A stretch of 64,000 bases of DNA from positions 496,001-560,000 of the forward strand of contig CAXHUL010000503.1 of NCBI GenBank assembly GCA_964019695.1, written 5' to 3'. Under the pieces are notes generated by a model. The model did not search any database and was not told where the DNA came from. It saw only the letters and a program-made list of their open reading frames with translations. The position numbers and the translations under genes were made by a program. This stretch comes from Loripinus fragilis (taxonomy: Eukaryota > Mollusca > Bivalvia > Lucinida > Lucinidae). Every line of letters begins with the position of its first letter. The stretch's first letter is position 1. Below are positions 1-10,681 of the stretch, piece after piece.

Positions 1-181
1 GTCTTATGAAGAGTTCATTCAATCACAATTTTGCATTAAATACTAGTTAATTATTATTAATAGAAGTTATACATTTTATAAAAATATTCAAAAGATAGCA
101 CAGGTTCCAATAATTACAGCAAACATCTTGAGCATATGATTTTAATTATATTCTTATTTATAAGTTTAAAAAAAGTTTTGT

Positions 182-226
182 GTGCTCTAAAGCACCATCT
201 CATTGAGACGGTTCTTTTGAGTACCC
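182..226. repeat. 45-bp palindromic dispersed repeat, copy 1
   Basis: The two halves of this sequence are near reverse complements around a central TCTCATTGAGA, with outer arms of the type GGTGCTC...GAGTACC. Closely related copies lie at 39121-39167 and 44159-44203. Weak similarity continues beyond the palindrome (T/A-rich, 'tttaaac'), so it is probably the most recognisable part of a longer element of about 130 bp. No coding content. Confidence 0.7.
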
Positions 227-329
227 ACATCTTTTGGTCAAGAACTTTAAGAAAAACAAGAAAATTCTACAACAAACTGATATCCCCCGCCAAAATCATG
301 TGAGATTTTTTTCAAATAGAAGGCTATAA

Positions 330-960
330 TTAATTTTCATGGTCTCAAGCCATTGAAGGTCAACTGTACTCAGAGTAAAGTTCATGAAATTTGATCAATT
401 GCTTACTAAGTTATGGTTGAGGATGGGATAAATTATCTAAATTGAAGCAATCAAAGGGCAATAACTCCTCTGTAACTTAGGATATCCTGATACACATTCA
501 TATGTATAATCACCACGGTCATATATACTCAGTATAAGTTTCTTGAGATTCCAGCCTATGGCTGGGGATTGAAAAACATCCTAAAATGTTGGCAACCAAA
601 AGGCAATAACTCCTCTATAACTGATGACACCCTGATGAAACTTCAGGTGCATAACCTGGTTATATATATGCAGTAAAAGTTTCATGAAATTTCATCCATT
701 GGTTACCTAGTTAAGTTTGAGGACAGAAAAAATCCCCAAAAAGCATTAAATTTAGGCATTCAAAGAACTCTGCTATAACCAACGGCACCCCGATAAAACT
801 TCACGTGCATAACATCAATATGGTTAAATATATTCAGCATGAGTTTCATAAAATTCCATCAATAGGTTACCTAGTTATGGCTAAGGACAGAAAATCGGAC
901 GGACGGACACACACCAATATCCCTCCGCCTTCCGAGGGGGATAATAAGATCTTTGCCTCT
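330..960. repeat. Diverged tandem array, ~150-bp units, ending in a GGAC microsatellite
   Basis: Units recur with the signature 'ggcaataactcctct', then a phrase like 'tgatgaaacttcaggtgcataac', then 'gtttcatgaaatttcatccattggttacctag'-type text. Unit anchors are near 450, 599 and 757, giving spacings of about 147-158 bp. The array closes with a short (GGAC)n run at 898-906. Bivalve genomes carry many arrays of this design. The frames crossing it are not coding. Confidence 0.75.
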
Positions 961-1020
961 TACTTTGGTTTCATCTTGACTGCATCCCCAACCTCAGATT
1001 TCTAATGATTTTGAGAAATT

Positions 1021-1215
1021 AGTTGTTTTTTTAATTTATTGTTGTTGTTGTTGTTTTTTTTTGTTTTTTTTTTTTCAAATGTTTTACATATATATGCATT
1101 AAGGCCCATATTCAGAGGTTCAGGTATCTATTTTGAGAGATTTTTTTAATTTATTGTTGTTTTTCCAAATGTTTATCATATATATATGCATTAAGGCCCT
1201 TTTTCAGAAAATCTG
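1021..1215. repeat. Tandem duplication of a T-rich segment with GTT microsatellite
   Basis: A segment running from 'taatttattgttgttg' to 'atatatgcattaaggccc' occurs twice, at about 1030-1110 and 1146-1200. The first copy has an expanded (GTT)n and poly-T run. The following 1216-1780 holds nothing I can name. Confidence 0.7.
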
Positions 1216-1904
1216 ACTTCTGTAGATGTTCAAGCACACACATTTATAAAAAACATGTATTCACCATATTGTGGAAATGCAAATTTTCAGGGCAGGAGGG
1301 AGATTTATGCCACACACCTCACACTGTGAGATAAAAGTAAGTAAGGGTGCAAATATCAGGAATCGATACAATCAAGTACCACACCTGACCCAGGATACCA
1401 ATGGCTGGGGATTGAATAACATCCTGCATGGCATTGAAAATTTCACAGAATTTGTCCCTTTTGAAAGCCAATTCCCATAAGATTTTCAAATCCCACATTT
1501 TAGGACCATCTAAAAACACATTTTATAAAGAAATAATCCCAAATCACACTTTATTCTGTTTATCACAAGCTTCTTACATTAAAATAAAAGCTTTTTGGTT
1601 TTAAGGGGGAGTTCCAAAGTGATTATTATGAAAATCCCACAGAACTTTATCATATCTCACTTAAAATTTTGGTTAATCTCACAGATTTCAGCCCACATGC
1701 TAAAAAAAAATCAAATTTGACACTTTCTTCTTACTTCCAACATTTTCAGGTAAACAAAATCAGGGGTGTGGAAATAGCAGAATTTTATACTTGCCTTGGG
1801 ACAAGTAAATGGCCATAATGTACTTGTCCAATGAAAATTTTACTTGCCCCAAAGAACAGAAAATGCACAAAGAACTCAAACTCTTAAAAAAATGAAACCA
1901 GATC

Positions 1905-1975
1905 TCAATGGAAAACAGTGTGGATCCTGATCAGCTGGCTGCTTTAAAGCCAGCTGATCTGGATCTACACTGTTT
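1905..1975. repeat. GATC-rich hairpin repeat
   Basis: Arms with 'gtggatcctgatcagctggct' character pair with 'agccagctgatctggatc...cac' around a 7-bp loop. It belongs to the hairpin family with GATCAG/CTGATC cores seen again near 9600, 21600, 33403, 43927 and 52233. Confidence 0.7.
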
Positions 1976-2249
1976 TCAATACTATATAGCATTGTGAGTT
2001 CATAATAATTTATTAAAAATGAAATACAGAATTGCATTAACTTTATTTATTATATGACGCCGCGTCTGGGAGTGAAATAACGCCATGCAATAAAATCTGT
2101 AAAACACTAGTGGTTTATCGATTTTCGGGAAACGTTATGACGTCCATAACAACGTTGCGTACATAATGACAAAATTATAACGTTGTTATGGCAAAAATGA
2201 TATTTCAAAGTAATCTTAATGTCATATGATAAATAGAATCTAACATTCG

Positions 2250-2372
2250 TGCTCTTGTATTATTGAATTTATTAAACTCGTTGCGAAAAAGAGATAAAAT
2301 GCTCGGCAAGCCTCACATTTTATCTCTTTTCCCCAACTTGTTTAATAAATTCAATAAAACATGAGCACTCAT
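2250..2372. repeat. Inverted repeat (~55-bp arms)
   Basis: 'gtgctcttgtattattgaa' at the left and 'ttcaataaaacatgagcac' at the right are inverted copies, and the inner arms with AAAGAGATAAAATG also pair. It looks like a palindromic MITE. 'acttgtcc/ggacaagtaa' motifs occur on both sides, near 1790 and 2390, so a larger host repeat may have been split by this insertion. Confidence 0.7.
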
Positions 2373-2439
2373 GTAAGATCCTCTATTTATACTTGTCCGA
2401 GGACAAGTAAATACTATTTCTTACTTGTCCTGAATGAAA

Positions 2440-4060
2440 TGACCTTTCCAAAAAGCGAATAACAAAGGTGCAGATCAGACTGCATGGGTGTGCCTTTGTT
2501 CACAAACCACCAAAGACAGATTATCATGATGGGGTCAATGGACCCACTAATTATGAAACAATCACTAAAAAACTCTCATTTTAAGGCACATTTTGGAAAT
2601 ATTGGGGTCATAAGTCACTCATTACTATATAAATAGGGGTCAGGGAAAACTGTGGAATAACTTACATCATACGAAAAAAAGACACACAACGATACATAAA
2701 GTCAAAAATACCTTGCAGCTTGTCTTTATTTTCCTCAATGCTATGCAGGTGGGTTCTGTAAACATTGAAGCAGTCAGTCAGTTGCATTATATGTAAATCT
2801 AGGCTGATCGAGAATTGTTTGACCAGTCTCGACAACAATAAAGGCAGTCTGACTTATTTCTATCTCCATTAGGCTCCAAATTTGCATCTGATTTGTTTTG
2901 TTTTTCATGTTGGATAACTCTTACATGCTTTAACAATAGATATATATTCAACTGTGTTATAGGATACATAGAGAAATGGTTATAGAAGATATATTCGTCT
3001 GCTATAAACTACCTGAGCGACTTACAGAGTGCATGATCTGAATGTTGACAGCTTCAAAATACCCATTTTTGCTGAATAACAAGTCAGCATTCAAAGTTTG
3101 CATCTGTGGAAGGATCTGTTGATAAATAAATTTTCCTTTTTAAAGGAGGGCTTGCCAAGTTGAAAAACAGCATGTGCGCCTTGTTGGGAACACCTCCAAA
3201 CTTGGTTATTGTTTACACTGCACTAAAACCACGTCATAGACGAACATTAACAATAGTTATTGAGTCGGCGGGTAAGATACTCTTTTGGAAAAAGAAAAAC
3301 ACAAACAGCGGCACCTAGTAACGAACACTGAAGGACTTTAAAAACGCAAAAAAAGGAAATTAATAAAATTTTACTTATTTTCAATGTATCAATTTTTTTT
3401 GGTTTTGGCAACAATGAAAATCAACACGTCAGCAAAACATGTTTTTAATTTCATGTCAAAATATAAATAATGTTAGGGCAACAGTCTATCGAATAGCAAT
3501 ACCCTTAGATTCAAAAGTTGCAAATTGAAATTTGTCTTAGAATCAGACGTGATTTAAAGAAATTGTTTCAAAATATTTTTATTAAAAACCTGGATACAAA
3601 TTACCCTCGAAGCCCTATTATTTGTCTGGAACTGACGTTAGCCAGCCAGAACGGATATCTTCGATGCAAATATCGTTGATAAACTTGACGTAAGTTGCCG
3701 TCTTAACGTCAGGTCGTCATTTTTGGTTAACCAGACCTGCCTCAATATTTAACTGTCCCTGTAGCCTGATAACGATCTCTGAGGGCTGTTTAGTTGATCG
3801 CCTTTCCCAAAGGCCTAAATCTTTTCAAATAGTCATTTCATGTTTCCCATATAAACATATTCCTAATTTGTTGCTAGTCTATAAACTGATGCTAAGTTCT
3901 GATAATCATACAACTCTACTGCAGACAATTACATTTATAGAGTAATGAACATAACCATTTGGAAAAGAAAGAAAAATTATTACAATATTTTACGTGTATT
4001 AATAACAACTTTTATTATCAGACTGGTAGCAATTCTATAAAGATTACTGATGGCAATTAT
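2440..4060. other. Unannotated AT-rich interval
   Basis: No open frame with protein character, no tRNA-like box pair and no long internal repeat was recognised here. Confidence 0.5.
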
Positions 4061-4062
4061 AA

Positions 4063-4530
4063 TGGCCCACTTCGAATCGAAGTTTAGTTCCTACTATAGT
4101 AACTAATTTTCAATTCGAACATTGATAGTTGCTACTATAGTGACGTCATGAACCTACTAAAGATCAATGGTGGGTCAGAGCACCGTTACTCTAGTAGCTT
4201 ATCTGGTTCCCTCCTCTAGACCTATCTAGCAAGATGGGTTCAAATTCTATCAATAGCGTCAAAATGTTTTTATTTTACAAAATAAATCCTTGATGTGTTC
4301 TATTTGCGGTCCCTCTTATTCGTAATTGTTAATTAGAGTAGTCTGTGCAGTTTATTCACACCCTTTTTGTCTATGATGAAGAATTGAGGTGGGGCATACA
4401 GGGCTATTCACTTTGTTTACTTGACAACTAATTAAAAGGGAGCAACTGTAGCCATTTAGGTGTAAACGTACGCACAAATCTATTGTGTAAGATCTTTAGT
4501 AGGAACTTTAGTTCGATTCGAAGTGGGCCA
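4063..4530. mobile_element. 468-bp non-autonomous TIR transposon
   Basis: The ends are 33-bp inverted repeats beginning TGGCCCACTTCGAATCGAA, at 4063-4095 and 4498-4530, with few mismatches. There is no transposase frame. Inside, around 4190-4250, a tRNA-like A/B-box pair can be made out ('tagcttatctgg' and 'gggttcaaattc'), so a SINE head may be embedded. I could not define a target-site duplication. Confidence 0.8.
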
Positions 4531-4639
4531 ATATCATTCCAATTGTGCCAGATGGTTCATGTTTGGACAATCGTGGCATGATTAATAAAGTTATAAATCT
4601 GCAGTGTTTTTATACATGCTTATGTACAAGCTACATGTC

Positions 4640-4930
4640 AAATTGACCAAGAAGTGTATGCGACACGCCATGATCCCAAAATATATCCTCACACCAAAAT
4701 TAGGATTCCTACCTCAAATTATATACAGATAAGCTCTGAGCTCGACCTTGCTAGAACAGAAACCAGAGGTCAAGGTCACAGTGACCTGGAAACATTTGGT
4801 CACTCTCCAGGGTCCAAGATGTATCTACATACCAAATATGGAATGCTACCATAAATAAAATAGGCGATCTGCTGTGGGGGCATTTTTTTCAAGAACTGAC
4901 TCCTGAGATCAAGGTCACAGTGGATGGAAA
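4640..4930. repeat. AGGTCA-rich tandem-type repeat (short array)
   Basis: Contains 'ggtcaaggtcacagtgacc' and a second similar unit about 150 bp on. This is the reverse-orientation relative of the large array at 13173-15483. Confidence 0.65.
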
Positions 4931-5009
4931 CAGTGAGCGACATTCCATGACCACAACATATATCCACAAATTGAATTTGGGGGTTAATATGGCATATAAT
5001 ATGAGACAT

Positions 5010-5160
5010 GCTCTTACAGGCTCGCACAGATCTGGAAAAATTTGGCCTTGGTCCTGGAAAAAAGTGCCTTTTGTCCTGGAATTGTCCTGGAATTTTGTAA
5101 AATCATCCTTGAAAATATGAATTAGTCTTTCAAAATTTAAAAATACAACTTTTCCTTTCA
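5010..5160. repeat. 'TCCTGGAA' dispersed repeat, copy 1
   Basis: A cluster of repeated 'gtcctggaaaa' and 'gtcctggaattttg' phrases. A second copy in the same orientation lies at about 9850-9970. Not recognised beyond that. Confidence 0.55.
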
Positions 5161-5385
5161 GATTTATGGGATGCGCTAAAAAACTGTGTGAAAATCGCAA
5201 AAAAACTGAATGAAAATCACTAGATACACGTCAAAGAGCGAGGTGCAACTCGTATTCTATTCTATTCAATTTGTGCGGTAGTCCCGGTTTTTATCACCGT
5301 TGACAGAACAACGACCGTTATGCTAACAGTTTGTTTATATAAATAGACAAACCAGGTAGAGGGTATCACTATTCCGACAGAAATG

Positions 5386-5409
5386 CTTGCGGCGAGAGCG
5401 CCGCAAGCA
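5386..5409. repeat. Short GC-rich perfect hairpin
   Basis: A stem of 'tgcttgcggcg' against 'cgccgcaagca' with a tiny loop. It stands out against the AT-rich surroundings. Confidence 0.6.
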
Positions 5410-5456
5410 AAAAGCTGTGTGTAAGAATTGGACTCAAATGAGATGGAAAATTAAAG

Positions 5457-5575
5457 GGAACAAGACAGTTCACCGACAAGACAATTCACCGACACGGTTT
5501 TTGAAGACAGTTCACCGACAGATTTGAAGACAGTTCACCGACACTTTTGAAGACAGTTTATCGACACTTTTTATC
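5457..5575 (+). repeat. Left TIR, tandem ~23-bp units
   Basis: Repeats of 'agacagttcaccgaca' separated by T/G/A-rich spacers ('tttgaa'). The inverted partner is at 8697-8800. Confidence 0.85.
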
Positions 5576-5615
5576 ACGTTTTTGACATATGGCTTGAGAA
5601 TATAATTGATTATTG

Positions 5616-5842
5616 TGTTGTACCCGTGGACTGTCGCTACGTGGACAAGGCGGCTGGATTACCACTACAAACTACATATGGACAGCAACTGTACCTGTAA
5701 CCAGTCGCCGATGACAACCACCCGTGCGTGGAGCCACGTGGTGCAACACCAATAGCGGACAACCTGCCTCTACCTTCCCAAGGAACAAGACGTGCTTTGA
5801 CACCGTACTTCAGGAAGGTAAGAGCAAATTCACAACATTTAA
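5616..5842 (+). repeat. Inverted partial LTR copy adjoining the retrotransposon
   Basis: The first ~170 bp, from TGTTGTACCCGTGG to 'taccttccca', match the LTRs at 5844-6070 and 8015-8241 almost base for base, but in the opposite orientation. The remaining ~55 bp are only loosely related. It abuts the minus-strand element tail to tail, forming a palindrome of about 455 bp. A shared U3 with a divergent 3' part suggests a related element's LTR or a recombinant. Confidence 0.8.
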
Positions 5843-5843
5843 A

Positions 5844-6070
5844 TGATATAAATGTGCCCTTGCCTTCCTTGCTGTGTATGGAACATGTCCGTCTTGTTTG
5901 GTCGTTGGGAAGGTAGAGGCAGGTTGTCCGCTATTGGTGTTGCACCACGTGGCTCCACGCACGGGTGGTTGTCATCGGCGACTGGTTACAGGTACAGTTG
6001 CTGTCCATATGTAGTTTGTAGTGGTAATCCAGCTGCCTTGTCGACGTAGCGACAGTCCACGGGTACAACA
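5844..6070 (-). repeat. 3' LTR
   Basis: 227 bp, four differences from the 5' LTR by eye. Confidence 0.88.
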
Positions 6071-6083
6071 CTCTCCCCCTTTC
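6071..6083 (-). promoter_or_regulatory. Polypurine tract
   Basis: On the minus strand GAAAGGGGGAGAG runs directly into the TG of the 3' LTR, which is where plus-strand DNA synthesis is primed in LTR retrotransposons. Confidence 0.85.
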
Positions 6084-7994
6084 ATAAAAAGATCTTATAC
6101 TAATTATTATGACAAAATTATATTTTTAAAAGTAAAGTGTAATTGTTCAGAGTTGAGACATAAGATATTGATATTAATTGGAAACATTTTAAATTTTTGA
6201 GCAGTAAAGTTATTTCTAAATCTATTGTACTTAGTATATGAAGGTTGTATGAATTGCCTGTATGAGGCTAGACAGTGCTACTCGGTCCAAAACTGTATTG
6301 AAAAGGCTATAACATGAATAAATTAAAATCTACCTGATTCTGATTACAGAGACAAAATTATCTTATTTATGCCTTCATTATTTTAGCAGATAAACTATAT
6401 CTGACATATATTATATGAAATATGAACGTCTGCATGGTAGACAGACTATACCTTAGCCACATTAAGTGCAAATACACTAAATGATATAATAATGAATGCA
6501 TAGAGTTTGTCTGGCCTAACATCATTTTTTCCATAATACAAATATGTATACTTCCACTATAGCCTGTAGACATAACCATATTCATATTTCAATAGCTAAA
6601 CACTTGCAAACATATCGTATGAATTATCATGCTGTAACAATGACAGTGCAAGATGCCAACACTGTAACATATGTGACGACGGTGAGAAATTAATGCTTAG
6701 TGCATACATACTGAATAGGAATAACTCCTACCACTGAGCTGAGATCTCATATGAATTTACAATTCAATGTAGCCACTACATGTGGTTTTTACTATGATGT
6801 AAGCCAAACTAAACAGACAAAGAAAAATATACACATGAAATGAATATAATTCAGAGTGAGGTCTGGAGGCTCGATACCTTTTCAGAAAGGAGATCTAGCT
6901 GCAACTAAAAGAAAGAGCTATGGCAACTAAAGGAAAATAAGGCAGGTTATAGAAATGGAATTATTTCCAAACTGAAAATGCACATTCTAGAAATCACTAT
7001 AATGCGTATATTTTACAAAAAAGCCATGTCAGATTTACTTCATGCGTATTTATACTGACATAACAGCCTATTTAAAAGTTGTTAACGTAATATACCCATT
7101 CCACGGTGATTCCTAAAATGTAAGATTAACTTAAGGTGAATGAAGCAGCTACAAAAATATTACTAAATCTACAGGAATGGAATACATTAATAAAATTTCG
7201 ATCAGGTGCACTTCAGATGCTGCAATAAAAATAAAGGAGTTAATGCTAAGCAAACAAAGATATGATCAGAACACCCTTGTCCAGATACGGCAGTTTCAAA
7301 GAGCTAGCCATCCCTCTAGACAAGGTGTACGAATTCCAAAACTTTTTCTCTCAAGCAGCATGAAATATATATTTTTGTAAATGAAACACAATATAAATGA
7401 ATATAACCCGACATATTGGATAGGTGAGTTTGTATGGAACAGTTTTCTCATCTCGTATATGCAAAGCTAGAAATTTATCAAGCTACCTGAGACTTGGTGA
7501 TCATATAGGAAGAACCCCACACAAGGGATCCTCCCCTATATGCTCATTAAGGAGATATTTTCTGACTATAAAACAGTTTGCTTTAGCAAAAGGGGAACAT
7601 AATTGGGTATAGATCTCGAGCTCTCCAGATCTGACAATGAAAATATTTAATGAATGGAGAGTTAATGAGTGACCTATATATTGGCTATTAATGGAAGATT
7701 CCAGTCCTTATAATGGAATTGTAATTCAAAGCAAACATGTTAAACCGGACCCATGGAAATCCTCTTTCTACAAAGATACGTGCATGAAGTGGCAGGATAA
7801 TTTACAGGTCACATTGACTTCACGGCATGCCAGCTGTCAGAAAATAATGCTAAATCAGGATGCAAAACATAAGCAAAATTGAGCTCTGGAAACTTGAGGA
7901 TTTGGTGTTAAATAAAACTATTATTGCAACTCAAAATATGTGCGCTAAATAAAACAAAAGTACAGGTGTTAAGTAAAAGAAGTCAACTAAAACC

Positions 7995-8012
7995 ATCCCA
8001 TCCTCGTCGCCA
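7995..8012 (-). promoter_or_regulatory. Primer-binding site, tRNA-Ser(GCT) type
   Basis: On the minus strand the sequence is TGGCGACGAGGATGGGAT, two bases downstream of the 5' LTR. It is complementary to the 3' end (with CCA) that I recall for eukaryotic tRNA-Ser(GCT), whose acceptor stem begins GACGAGG. This fixes the element's orientation and shows it is a retroelement. Confidence 0.85.
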
Positions 8013-8014
8013 AA

Positions 8015-8241
8015 TGATATAAATGTGCCCTTACCTTCCTTGCTGTGTATGGAACACGTCCGTCTTGTTTGGTCGTTGGGAAGGTAGAGGCAGGTTGTCC
8101 GCTATTGGTGTTGCACCACGTGGCTCCACGCACGGGTGGTTGTCATCGGCGACTGGTTACAGGTACAGTTGCTGTCCATATGTAGTTTGTAGTGGTAATC
8201 AAGCCGCCTTGTCGACGTAGCGACAGTCCACGGGTACAACA
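8015..8241 (-). repeat. 5' LTR
   Basis: 227 bp with TG...CA ends. The same open frame of about 65 codons appears in both LTRs because the sequence is duplicated; it is not evidence of a gene. Confidence 0.88.
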
Positions 8242-8696
8242 CTTGTGAAGAAATATTGATGAGTAATGATTTGTGGTGATATGTTGATATAATTTGTTGA
8301 GAAAGCGATATTTTGTTTGTCTAATTAATGATTAATAGACAGACATTTGATTGCTACATGAATCTACATATATATGTGATCCTATAGCCAATCGTAAATT
8401 ATTTTTGATAAAATTCGCCACAATTCAAAGCATTCATTTTGAATATCTAAACAGATTTGCTCAGGCCTACCTTTTTATTTTTATATAGTTAATTTACGTT
8501 AGTGATATAAGACGCATTTGCGCACAGACACTGTAATGATCGCTATATAGGCAGTTGTATGCATGTCTAATAAAATCATATTGCAATAGCAAATAGGTAA
8601 TTAAATTAGCTTTATATTAGGCCTTCGTTCATTATAACATCAATAAATTGTGAAAATTGTGAAATTCCATATAAATACAATATAAAATTTGTCGAT

Positions 8697-8800
8697 TAAC
8701 TGTCTTCAAATCTGTCGGTGAACTGTCTTCAATTCTGTCGGTGAACTGTCTTCAAAATGCGTGTTGGTGAACTGTCCTGTCGGTGAACTGTCTCGATTCC
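8697..8800 (-). repeat. Right TIR, tandem ~23-bp units
   Basis: Inverted partner of 5457-5575. It contains four copies of 'tcggtgaactgtc' and ends at the 9-bp direct repeat. Confidence 0.85.
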
Positions 8801-8849
8801 AAATTAAAGAGGTAAGATATTATTTTGACTATCTTAACTGTCTCTCTTC

Positions 8850-9010
8850 TATCAGACCTGAAGGAGTTGGTACTTTGGTGTAAGTTTCTGTAGTCCCAAG
8901 TACCCCACCCCACTCCTTCATTTATTCTATCTTATCCCCACTTTATGTTGGCCGGGGAAAGGGCTGGGGGTGAACGAAAAATCATTATGTGTAGGGGAAC
9001 CCCTGCCCAA
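8850..9010. repeat. Dispersed repeat pair member 1
   Basis: The phrases 'cccactcctt...attctatcttatccccac', 'ggccgggg' and 'gggggtgaac' followed by poly-T recur at about 18260-18430. From here to about 9590 nothing else is recognised. Confidence 0.5.
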
Positions 9011-9589
9011 TTTTTTTTCAGTATGTTAACTTAGTCATTTTCAAGCGAATTCTGTTAAAGAGTAGCGTTACTCAAATCTGTTTAGGGTGGGTTTGCATAG
9101 TTATTTTTAGCAGTTTGAAATCTAGGCCTACTCTGCACTTCCAAAATGTGTAGCTGTAGGATTTTTAGTGGCTCCATGTACCCTCTAAAATGTGTACACC
9201 CTCAAATAATATGAGTGGGAACCTTGGGAATATTCAACATTGTACAGTCTCATATAATACATCATGCGCAGTGGTGATTGTAAGTTAAAAGTACAGCTAA
9301 ATGCATGTACAGATAAATATATTGATGTATTTCATGATTTGTCAATAAAGTTAAGACCACAATTGACTAAAAATGCCCAGGGGTATGGGTCACCGTCCGG
9401 AAATGGTGAAAATAAGCCCTGCATGTGTTGGACATAATAAAAACCTGTCCCCACTTGAAAACATTCTATTACTCCTCTTTGTGGAAAAGGTGCAAAGGGG
9501 TGCCAGGACGAGTAGGTTGGCTAGCAAGGGCTTTGGAGAGAAGAAGGAGATTAAAGTATGATTATATGCCTCACATTTTTATGACATGT

Positions 9590-9680
9590 GCAACCAGTGT
9601 CAAACAATTTGGATCCAGATGAGGCCCAACATTTTATCCTGCCTGATCTGGATCCAAACTGTTTGAAGAGCAGACTACGC
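9590..9680. repeat. GATC-rich hairpin repeat
   Basis: 'aatttggatccagatgagg' and 'cctgcctgatctggatccaaa' are inverted arms. Same family as 1905 and 33403. 9970-10680 holds only a weak hairpin near 10240 and is otherwise unrecognised. Confidence 0.65.
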
Positions 9681-9849
9681 TGGTACATGTTTACGTCCAT
9701 AGTTCCAGACATGGGTGAAGACTGAAGAGGATTTAAAAATAGGAAAAAACATGCAGAAATGTAAAGAGCGCTTCAAAGCAATTTACATGTTGTAGCTATA
9801 TGTAGATGCATAATCCTGATAAGTTTAGGCTTTCGTGCCACGAAAAACA

Positions 9850-9970
9850 TCAGTTTAACCTGGAAAAGTCCTGGAATTTTGCATTGATGAGACCTTGAAA
9901 ATCACCTGTTTAACCTGAAAAAGTCCTGGAAAAGTCCTTGAATTTGAAATTGAAAAAAGTGTGGGAACCC
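9850..9970. repeat. 'TCCTGGAA' dispersed repeat, copy 2
   Basis: Two tandem phrases 'ctggaaaagtcctggaat/tgaaaaagtcctgg', related to 5010-5160. Confidence 0.55.
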
Positions 9971-10681
9971 TATGAGAGAGAAGAGGGTGCACCCAGGTTT
10001 TGAGGTATCTCCAATCCCATCATGCATTCCACTCTTCGAGTAGCATCTGGCCACTCCATTGGTCATTGGTAGAAGGTTCTGTCAGTAGAGCCATTTTGAT
10101 TGGTGGAAATGAGATTCACAAATATCTATGATCAAGTTCAACCTTTGCTATGCCGAATCCCTTAACCAATTTATGTTTTTATCCAATTGTCATTCTAATG
10201 ACGCCTAACTATGACAAACGTTTCCATTCGAAACACAAACAGTGCAGACCTGATCAGACAGCTTCACCAGAAGCCAACTGTTCTGAATCTGCAGTGTATT
10301 GAAGTATTGTTCGGCGCAGCAAGGTTGGGCTATGCAACATTTTACTTGAACTTTAAAGTCTCTCATTTATAGCCTTCCAGCTAGCAGTATCAGTGTTTAT
10401 CAGAAGCACTAAAAATGAGTTGAAAGAGATCGTGATATTTCTAATAGGTTGATCCTTGTTATCTTCAGTTTAATGGGATGTCCACTTGGATATTTCATAA
10501 CCGCAGAAATTGGGCACATACATGCCATTACATGAATAAAAAGTACCTACACACAAAAGTGTTACACACCAAACAGTGAATCTAATGCGCCCATAAACTG
10601 CTACCTAGGGCTCTGCTTATGCAACGGTTCATTTCACATATCGCTTTCCAGGATACTGCTCAGGAATAGTTTTTTTGTTTT

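Larger units (their letters stand above)
5844..8241 (-). mobile_element. Non-autonomous LTR retrotransposon (2.4 kb, minus strand)
   Basis: Two direct LTRs of 227 bp lie at 8015-8241 (5' LTR on the minus strand) and 5844-6070 (3' LTR). I count four differences between them (about 98% identity), so the insertion is young. Both start TGTTGTACCC and end ...TATATCA on the minus strand. Two bases after the 5' LTR is an 18-nt primer-binding site, and a purine tract abuts the 3' LTR. The ~1.94-kb interior has no gag or pol frame: no aspartic protease, reverse transcriptase or integrase motif is visible. It would depend on another element's proteins, as TRIM/LARD-type elements do. No clean target duplication is seen. 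Confidence 0.88.
5457..8800. mobile_element. 3.34-kb TIR element with tandem-repeat ends and 9-bp TSD (Mutator-like)
   Basis: The left end (5457-5575) and right end (8697-8800) are inverted copies. Each is built from four or five repeats of a ~23-bp unit containing 'gacagttcaccgaca'. The outer tips are GGAA...AGACAGTTCACCGACA on both sides. Directly outside, AAATTAAAG occurs at 5448-5456 and again at 8801-8809, a perfect 9-bp direct repeat. Long TIRs plus a 9-bp duplication are typical of Mutator-like elements; that assignment is inference, as no transposase is present. Removing the nested LTR material leaves a core of about 0.7 kb, so the element itself is MITE-like. Confidence 0.85.

Noticed and set aside
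5852..8220. Identical 65-codon frames at 5852-6049 and 8023-8220
   Set aside because: They are the same non-coding stretch of the two LTRs read twice.
5844..8241. Intact retroviral or gypsy-type element
   Set aside because: The interior is only 1.94 kb and has no gag, protease, reverse transcriptase, integrase or envelope frame.
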